Shown: piece after piece, positions 59,092 to 64,000 of the stretch
How the letters are laid out: each line of letters opens with the position of its first letter
Position numbering within the stretch: the stretch's first letter is position 1
Origin: Pseudomonas ovata
GTDB taxonomy: Bacteria > Pseudomonadota > Gammaproteobacteria > Pseudomonadales > Pseudomonadaceae
DNA length: 64,000 nucleotides
Direction of reading: 5' to 3'
Assembly: GCF_003131185.1 (NCBI RefSeq)
Contig: NZ_QFFU01000024.1
Coordinates: 1 to 64,000 of the forward strand
The notes under the pieces: model-generated
What the model was told of the DNA's origin: nothing
The model's input: the letters and a program-made list of their open reading frames with translations, nothing else
Databases searched by the model: none
Program-made: the position numbers and the translations under genes

Positions 59092-59566
59092 CTGTTCCGC
59101 CAAGGGAACTGGATCAACAGCTTTTGAAGATTACCCTCGCTAATGATCCATCGGCAACCTACTCAAGACACTCCGCGACCTGGTACTGACGTCAGGCCAA
59201 GCTCATTCCATCTGCTCTAATGCTTCGTTTTCAGCCACTCAATGATTTGAATGCACTGTGGTGATCTGGAGACGCTTCTTCGGTTCGACAATCCAAAGTC
59301 AGAAACATTGAGAACAATTCTCATTGCGTTTTTTTGGGAGAACCCCATTGACACGCAAATCAGTGATGCTACAGTGCTTTCACTGTACATGAATACAGTG
59401 CTTTGGTGTCAAACGCTGGTAGTTTCTCCGCACCAAATTGCATGGATAAATCAAGATGATTGATAGCAGGCGCGATTGTGCAGTGATTATGTACAGTGCC
59501 TTAGGAGCGTTTACAGCTCACAGCTTGCTCAATCATGCTCCCACAGCGTAGTGAAGGAGATATATC
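59092..59566. other. Intergenic region with TACAGTGC repeats
   Basis: TACAGTGCTTT at 59370-59380 and 59394-59404 and TACAGTGCCTT at 59491-59501 are direct repeats; CACTGTA between the first two is an inverted copy. They precede a small gene and probably are binding sites of a regulator, perhaps the XRE protein encoded at 59754. Nothing coding is seen. Confidence 0.5.
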
Positions 59567-59752
59567 GTGGATATAGGAGGGATCGAGCAGGAGATGAGTG
59601 AGCTTTCGGAACTGGTTGAATCGATGCTTATGTACAAGATACTTGTCGGACACAAGATACTACCTGTAGACGAGAGGTCGCTACGCTGTCATCTAGAACG
59701 AGCAGATAGGTTCAAAGCTTTAGTTGAGAAAATATCCCAAAAGCTTTTGTGA
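59567..59752 (+). CDS. Small hypothetical protein (GTG start)
   Basis: A 61-residue helical protein. GTG 59567 follows AAGGAGATATATC, a strong ribosome binding site. The sequence DIGGIEQEMSELSELVESML then HLERADRFKALVEKISQKLL suggests a helical hairpin. It is convergent with the XRE gene, one base apart. Confidence 0.5.
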   Translation: MDIGGIEQEMSELSELVESMLMYKILVGHKILPVDERSLRCHLERADRFKALVEKISQKLL

Positions 59753-59753
59753 G

Positions 59754-60095
59754 TTAGTCAACGTTGTGACTCATGTCTTCAATATTTTTCTTAACCTGCT
59801 CAAGCAGGTCTGGCGAATCGACACGCATGATCATGTCAGATATCTCACGTCTCAAAGAAATTAGTTTCTCTCTGATTTCATCTTCCTGACTAGGAAGAAT
59901 TTCAGCCGGCGAAACCTTTAACGCCGTCGACAGCCTGATCAGTTGCTCAATGCTTGGCATGGTCACGCCTCTCTCATATCTACCAATGAGAGGGGGATCT
60001 GTACCAATCAGATCGGCCAGTTCAGCTTGGCTTAGGTTTGCAGCCTTTCTCAATAGCCGAATTCTGGAGCCTATAACATCGCGCAATGTCGTCAC
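59754..60095 (-). CDS. XRE-family regulator
   Basis: A 113-residue protein with a Cro/C1 helix-turn-helix at 6-62 (IRLLRKAANLSQAELADLIG, PPLIGRYERGVTMPSIEQLI) and a C-terminal helix that may dimerize. It lies divergent from the pil operon and may repress it or itself. Confidence 0.85.
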   Translation of the reverse strand: MTTLRDVIGSRIRLLRKAANLSQAELADLIGTDPPLIGRYERGVTMPSIEQLIRLSTALKVSPAEILPSQEDEIREKLISLRREISDMIMRVDSPDLLEQVKKNIEDMSHNVD

Positions 60096-60330
60096 ATAAG
60101 CTCCAAAACCATAATGATTTCATGGCATTAGCTCAAAAAAAAGGCATCATGATGTCTAATAGATACTTAAGTGTTTACCTTGGGCGCATCTAGGTTTATT
60201 CTTCTCCTACCCATTCCCGGCCCGACCCACTCGCGCTGGCAACGGGAGCCACCGCTAGCGTGTACGAACCCCTGCCTCTGGCGGACATGGGACTTCGAAA
60301 ACACGCCTGTACATAGGGAAATGGACGAAA
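60096..60330. promoter_or_regulatory. Promoter and leader of the pil operon
   Basis: No gene is seen. The leader has GCTAGCGTG at 60254-60262, loosely like the ops element used by RfaH-type factors (GGTAGCGTG); the match is weak. An NusG-like protein is the first gene, so a pause/recruitment site here would make sense. Confidence 0.35.
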
Positions 60331-60840
60331 ATGACCAAATCCAGCTGGTACGCACTCTTCCACGACAGCAATTTCCGCAAGTCCCTTGTGAGCAATATTG
60401 AATGCTTGGGGGTAGATGAGGTGTTCTCTCCCGAGCGGATCACGTTGCAGCCGCGCCGGGGCAGACCTTCCCCCCAGAAGTACAAAGTGCAGCTCTTCCC
60501 TGGATACCTCTTTGTGCGCTTCGATTGGCTGAAAACCCACCCTTCAGCCATCACTGCGTTCAATGGTGCTTATGGGCTTGTTCGGTTTGGGGATAGTGAC
60601 CCGATGGTTGTCCCTGATGACGTCATCGACAAGATCAAGGCCGCCCTGGACGAGCGCCAAAAAGAACTCGATAACAAGCGGCCTGTCGTGATCGGCGCAG
60701 ACACGGTTAAGAACACGATTGCCTTTCTGGTTCAGGAGAACAGCTCAGCGGCCCGAAGTGCAGGCGTTTACGAGCTGATGCGGCATGTAGATTCAAATGA
60801 AAAAGCAAGAAAAAGAACCAAGTTGGTTTTGTCCTTTTAA
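60331..60840 (+). CDS. NusG/RfaH-like antitermination factor of the pil operon
   Basis: A 169-residue NusG-paralogue: WYALFHDSNFRKSLVSNIEC at the N-terminus, LFPGYLFVRFDW in the middle (signature of the NGN domain), and VRFGDSDPMVVPDDVI. R64-type pil/tra operons start with a TraB-like member. The C-terminal segment after residue 125 does not look like a normal KOW domain (QENSSAARSAGVYELMRHVD). It probably binds RNA polymerase in the leader and prevents early termination in the long operon. Confidence 0.8.
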   Translation: MTKSSWYALFHDSNFRKSLVSNIECLGVDEVFSPERITLQPRRGRPSPQKYKVQLFPGYLFVRFDWLKTHPSAITAFNGAYGLVRFGDSDPMVVPDDVIDKIKAALDERQKELDNKRPVVIGADTVKNTIAFLVQENSSAARSAGVYELMRHVDSNEKARKRTKLVLSF

Positions 60841-60861
60841 CCTGAAACATTGGTACCTCCC

Positions 60862-61296
60862 ATGACAGAAAGTAACGCTCCCATCAACGAGAGCAAGGAC
60901 GTTCATGTCGGTAATGAGCGCGTAAACAAGATCCACCAGTTCGCCATTGATGTGAGTTCGGCCTCCCGCGAGCACATCACGCGAGCAATGTTTATGCGTC
61001 ATTTGCTTGATCACTATGGCGTCCAGGCCCGTACCCACTGGATGCAGAAGCTGGCAGAGTCACCAGCACAGCCAGCAGAATTGCTCATTGAGCCGCACGC
61101 CTTGGTCCCCGGTGTGAATATTTACATCGGCAACGAGTATTTCAACGCGCTCAAGCAGCTTTCAATCGACATCAGCGCCGAGATCCGCATTCAGACCACA
61201 CCCACTCAGGTTGCCAATCACCTCATTGACCATTACAGCGTTATTGCCCGTGAAGACTGGGTGAAGACGTTGGAAGTGAACAAGCCCAAGGACTGA
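60862..61296 (+). CDS. Hypothetical protein with two tandem repeats
   Basis: A 144-residue protein in the pil operon. Residues 17-64 (GNERVNKIHQFAIDVSSASR ... HLLDHYGVQARTHWMQKL) and 90-137 (GNEYFNALKQLSIDISAEIR ... HLIDHYSVIAREDWVKTL) are two copies of one helical unit. ATG 60862 is chosen; a TTG upstream is open. In R64 a small TraC-like protein stands in this place. The function is unknown; a ribbon-helix-helix-like DNA-binding unit is possible. Confidence 0.55.
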   Translation: MTESNAPINESKDVHVGNERVNKIHQFAIDVSSASREHITRAMFMRHLLDHYGVQARTHWMQKLAESPAQPAELLIEPHALVPGVNIYIGNEYFNALKQLSIDISAEIRIQTTPTQVANHLIDHYSVIAREDWVKTLEVNKPKD

Positions 61297-61298
61297 CC

Positions 61299-61427
61299 AT
61301 GCTCACCTCCAGTGCCGTTCTGGCCCTGGTCCTGCCATACGCTCAACTGCCTCATCCCCCTCCGATTCATCCCTTGCTCGACACCTACAGCCCCTTCCAG
61401 CTGGATGCTTTTTTGGCTTTTTCTTAA
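61299..61427 (+). CDS. Possible 42-residue small protein
   Basis: ATG 61299, 2 bp after the previous stop, opens MLTSSAVLALVLPYAQLPHP and stops at 61427. A hydrophobic start and a Pro-rich middle suggest a small secreted or membrane peptide, but there is no strong ribosome binding site, so it might only be translationally coupled noise. Confidence 0.3.
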   Translation: MLTSSAVLALVLPYAQLPHPPPIHPLLDTYSPFQLDAFLAFS

Positions 61428-61560
61428 CTGACGTTTGTTCCCAGGCACGACGTTGAGAATTTCCCATGCAAATCGGGTTGTAACAGCGTGGTCGATTGAG
61501 ATGCTTCTTTCTCTCACATCCTTACACACCAAATTTTATCGGCGCTGCTGAGAGGCACCT
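61428..61560. other. Short gap before pilL
   Basis: Nothing coding is seen; it may hold an internal promoter. Confidence 0.3.
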
Positions 61561-62322
61561 ATGCGAAATCCCCTGCTGCTTGCTGCAGCTATAGCACTCG
61601 TTTCAGGTTGCAAAACCGCCCCACCCCCTACGCAGGTGCCTGCCGAGCACTGGATTGATGAGCAGATCGCGTTCAGCGCGTCCACGCTCAGCCAGGCTCA
61701 GTTGCGCTTGCACCAGACCAGTCCGCCCCCTACCCCGGCCCCTGCAGCAATCCCGGTGGGTTCAACACCGGTAAAAACACCTGGCTCTACCGCGGTCTCC
61801 GTACCAGCCCAGGGCGCTGTCGCTGCGATACCTACGGCAGCTCCTGCACCCAAGGTTGTTGAGGCCAAACCGGCACCTACTGCACCGATGCCTGCCGCAA
61901 AGATCGTCGCCGGCATGGCCCCGCGCAAGCCGGTGACTGCGGTGACCGCCTCGGCCTTCGGAGCCAACGCCGTACCTCTACAGGCAGGCAAAGCGATCCC
62001 TGTGTCGCCAGTGCCGCCCGTCGTGGTGACCAAGGCGACCCAACCGATCAAGCCGCCCCCGGAACAATGGGTGATTGCCGCGTCCGACACCACGTTACGT
62101 CGTGCCCTCAACAAATGGGCCGTCAAGGCCGGCTGGCAATTGGTATGGGAAGCGTCGGTGGATGTACCAATCAACGTTACGGCCAGCTTCGAAGGGGACT
62201 TCCGCACTGCGGTCAAGCGCCTGTTCCAGTCGCTCTCAGCGGCTGATGTAAACCTCAACGGCATGCTCTATGCCGGCAACCGAGTCCTGCGCGTTACCGA
62301 ATCTGGTCGCCGCGCTCAGTAA
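61561..62322 (+). CDS. pilL: PilL-like lipoprotein
   Basis: A 253-residue lipoprotein: lipobox ALVSGC (lipidated Cys17), a Pro/Ala-rich linker (about 48-150), then a TcpQ/PilL C-terminal domain (PPEQWVIAASDTTLRRALNK, WAVKAGWQLVWEASVDVPIN). It is thought to help assemble the secretin PilN encoded next. It resembles PilL of IncI1 thin-pilus systems but is shorter. Confidence 0.85.
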   Translation: MRNPLLLAAAIALVSGCKTAPPPTQVPAEHWIDEQIAFSASTLSQAQLRLHQTSPPPTPAPAAIPVGSTPVKTPGSTAVSVPAQGAVAAIPTAAPAPKVVEAKPAPTAPMPAAKIVAGMAPRKPVTAVTASAFGANAVPLQAGKAIPVSPVPPVVVTKATQPIKPPPEQWVIAASDTTLRRALNKWAVKAGWQLVWEASVDVPINVTASFEGDFRTAVKRLFQSLSAADVNLNGMLYAGNRVLRVTESGRRAQ

Positions 62323-62348
62323 CTCTCCCCCTTCCTGGAGTAAACCCC

Positions 62349-64000
62349 ATGACTTCGTACTTGAAACGAAGCATTGCCGTGGCCGTTGCCTTGGCATTGG
62401 CCGGGTGCGGCACGGTGAATGAGCGTGACGATATTCGCGGTGCGTCAGCCGACGGTAACAAGAAAGTGCAGGACAGCCTGACCCAGTTGCGGCTGGAGGA
62501 TCAGATGCGCGGCGCGGCGGTACGCGAGTTCGACGGCGTGTGGCTGGGCGGCAAGACGGTCAAGGTGTCGCGCGATGCCGAACTGCCGCCTGTATTCAGT
62601 CACCCGATCCGGTTCGCGTTTCCCGATAAACCGACGCTGACCGTCATTGCCGACCGAATCAGCAAGATCGCCGGCCTGTCGGTACGGGTCAGCCCCGATG
62701 CCCTGGTGCCGATCGATGTGTTCTCGGCGCAGCGCATGGGGTCGTCTGGTGGCGGCTCTGCCATGCCTATGGCGCCTATGGACATGAGTGTTCCCATGAG
62801 TGGCCCGATCGGTCAGTCGGTGCCAAGCATTACGTCTCTGGCAGGTATGGATGGCAGTGGCATGCCCAGCATGAGCACAGGCTATGTGGCGCCACGCACC
62901 TTCTTTCTCGATCAAGCCAGCCCGTTTGGCGGCACGCTCAGTGAGCTGCTCGATCAAATCTCGGCCAAATACGGCGTGGGCTGGGACTACAAGGACGGTG
63001 TGGTCCTGATTTCTCGTCTGGTCACTCGGACCTACCAGCTAGCGACGATCACCGACACCAACGAGATCAACAGCACGATCGCCAAAACCTCTTCCTCTGG
63101 CGGCAGTGAAAGCGGCGGCGGCAGTAGCAGTGGCGGCACCTCACAGGCGGGCAGCGTTGAAGCATCGGCGGATGTCTCCGCGAAGATGGCCGCCTCGGTG
63201 GACGTGGTGGCCAGTCTCAAAACCGCCATCGAAGGCGCTTTGACGCCGAATGGCGTAGGCAAACTCTCTATCTCCGCATCCGGTGTGGTGACTGTCACCG
63301 ATACCCGTGAGGTGCAGGAGCAGGTGGAGGAACTGATCAACGCGGAAAACAAGTCGGTCGGTCGCCAGGTGCGTATGCGCGTGCAGATCGTCGACCTGAC
63401 GTCGAACACCAACAATGACATGGGGGTGAACTGGTCCTGGTTGATCAATGAGGCCACGGCCAAGTGGAACGTGAGGTTCTTTTCGCCTGCCGGCTTACCG
63501 GGTGGCTCATCCGGCTTTGGCCAGCTCGGCGTGATCCGCAATGGCGACACCTCGACGACCAGCACCTTCCTGCAAGCGCTGGCCACCGTGGGCAAGGTCA
63601 ACATCCGCAAGGATGAAACGTACTCGATGATGAACAACCGGCCCCTGTCAGTGGCCAACACCGAGAACTTCATCTATCCGGCTCGATCTTCGTCAGCGTC
63701 CAATAACAACACCAACAGCACCACTGTCGTGCCAGGCGTCGATCCAGGCCAGCTCACCACTGGTACGTTCCTGAATATGCGCTCCTCGATCCTGCCCAAT
63801 GGCTCTGTGATCGTGCAGTTCAGCATGGACGCTTCGATGCGCGGCGATACGGTGACCTTCGTCAACAACGGCGTCACCCTGCAGTACCCGCAATCGACGG
63901 CAAACCAGTACCAGATCTACACCAGCATCGTGAACGGTGAAACCGCCGTACTGGCCGGGGTGGAGAACACGCAGCAGCAGGCTACCGACAAGTCGTTCGA
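62349..64000 (+). CDS. pilN: PilN secretin lipoprotein (3' end outside window)
   Basis: About 550 residues are visible. N-terminal lipobox VALALAGC, a Gly/Met-rich insert (SAMPMAPMDMSVPMSG near 140-160), an STN/N0-like region (TFFLDQASPFGGTLSELLDQ), a Ser/Gly-rich loop (about 255-275), and the beginning of the secretin domain (VQIVDLTSNTNNDMGVNWSW, NIRKDETYSMMNNRPLSVAN). PilN forms the outer-membrane pore for the thin type IVb pilus used in liquid mating. It is open to the end of the window. Confidence 0.9.
   Translation, partial: MTSYLKRSIAVAVALALAGCGTVNERDDIRGASADGNKKVQDSLTQLRLEDQMRGAAVREFDGVWLGGKTVKVSRDAELPPVFSHPIRFAFPDKPTLTVIADRISKIAGLSVRVSPDALVPIDVFSAQRMGSSGGGSAMPMAPMDMSVPMSGPIGQSVPSITSLAGMDGSGMPSMSTGYVAPRTFFLDQASPFGGTLSELLDQISAKYGVGWDYKDGVVLISRLVTRTYQLATITDTNEINSTIAKTSSSGGSESGGGSSSGGTSQAGSVEASADVSAKMAASVDVVASLKTAIEGALTPNGVGKLSISASGVVTVTDTREVQEQVEELINAENKSVGRQVRMRVQIVDLTSNTNNDMGVNWSWLINEATAKWNVRFFSPAGLPGGSSGFGQLGVIRNGDTSTTSTFLQALATVGKVNIRKDETYSMMNNRPLSVANTENFIYPARSSSASNNNTNSTTVVPGVDPGQLTTGTFLNMRSSILPNGSVIVQFSMDASMRGDTVTFVNNGVTLQYPQSTANQYQIYTSIVNGETAVLAGVENTQQQATDKSF

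Noticed and set aside
1..64000. tRNA or rRNA genes and a replication initiator
   Set aside because: No cloverleaf, rRNA or Rep-like sequence was recognised on either strand while reading; absence by eye is not proof.

Overview
The window looks like part of a large conjugative or mobilizable plasmid of a Pseudomonas (P. syringae, fluorescens or putida type). The reasons are a LexA-boxed DUF1654 gene followed by a rulA-rulB error-prone polymerase pair, a plasmid ParA-parS-ParB cassette, a TrfB/KorA-like regulator, a DUF932 gene, a MobC-like protein with a MOBP-type relaxase, and the start of an R64-like pil operon (NusG-like factor, PilL, secretin PilN). No replication initiator and no tRNA or rRNA gene was seen.

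Layout. 0-6.3 kb is plasmid backbone: a decayed Dam-like methylase, DUF1654, rulAB, parA, three parS-like palindromes and parB. 6.3-10.1 kb holds a MazEF/PemIK-type toxin-antitoxin pair and small hypothetical genes. 10.1-12 kb is an insertion sequence pile-up (a complete IS2-like IS3-family element, IS66 and IS5 debris). 12-50 kb is accessory cargo: a BdlA-like PAS-PAS-MCP sensor, an AraC regulator, an AaeXAB-like efflux operon with an IclR regulator and an AhpD-like protein, a RelE/Phd-like pair, a MalY/PatB enzyme, a LysR-SDR-AhpD group, a nuclease-like gene next to a HEPN-like gene, an IS66 element inserted in a membrane protein gene, arsRBCH, an ECF sigma/anti-sigma pair facing a DUF305/beta-propeller/PF03640 group, two TDT transporters around a LysR regulator, a uracil-DNA-glycosylase-like gene, and a fluoride-riboswitch operon (crcB, DUF190, pyrophosphatase). 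50-54 kb has two more HEPN-like genes, an ART-like ORF, a gene with an in-frame amber codon and a HigBA-like pair. 54-64 kb returns to backbone (TrfB-like, DUF932, mobilization, XRE regulator, pil operon, PilN running off the end).

The most interesting structural signal is a family of four copies of one tyrosine recombinase gene (15.0, 20.4, 28.2 and 34.1 kb; only the 20.4 kb copy is intact). Just upstream of the 20.4 and 34.1 kb copies lies an 11-6-11, dif-like core with spacer CGTATT. The core is complete at 35.17 kb. Only its left half is kept at 21.46 kb, and only its right half is found again at 49.97 kb, bracketing the arsenic/fluoride/transporter cargo. This suggests stepwise, integron-like capture of modules by a Xer-like recombinase. 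Other points worth checking are three unrelated Rx4H (HEPN-like) proteins, a solitary type I-E-like CRISPR repeat after rulB, an SDR enzyme without its catalytic lysine, and several repeat arrays without a known function.

All calls were made by reading the sequence; no database search was possible.
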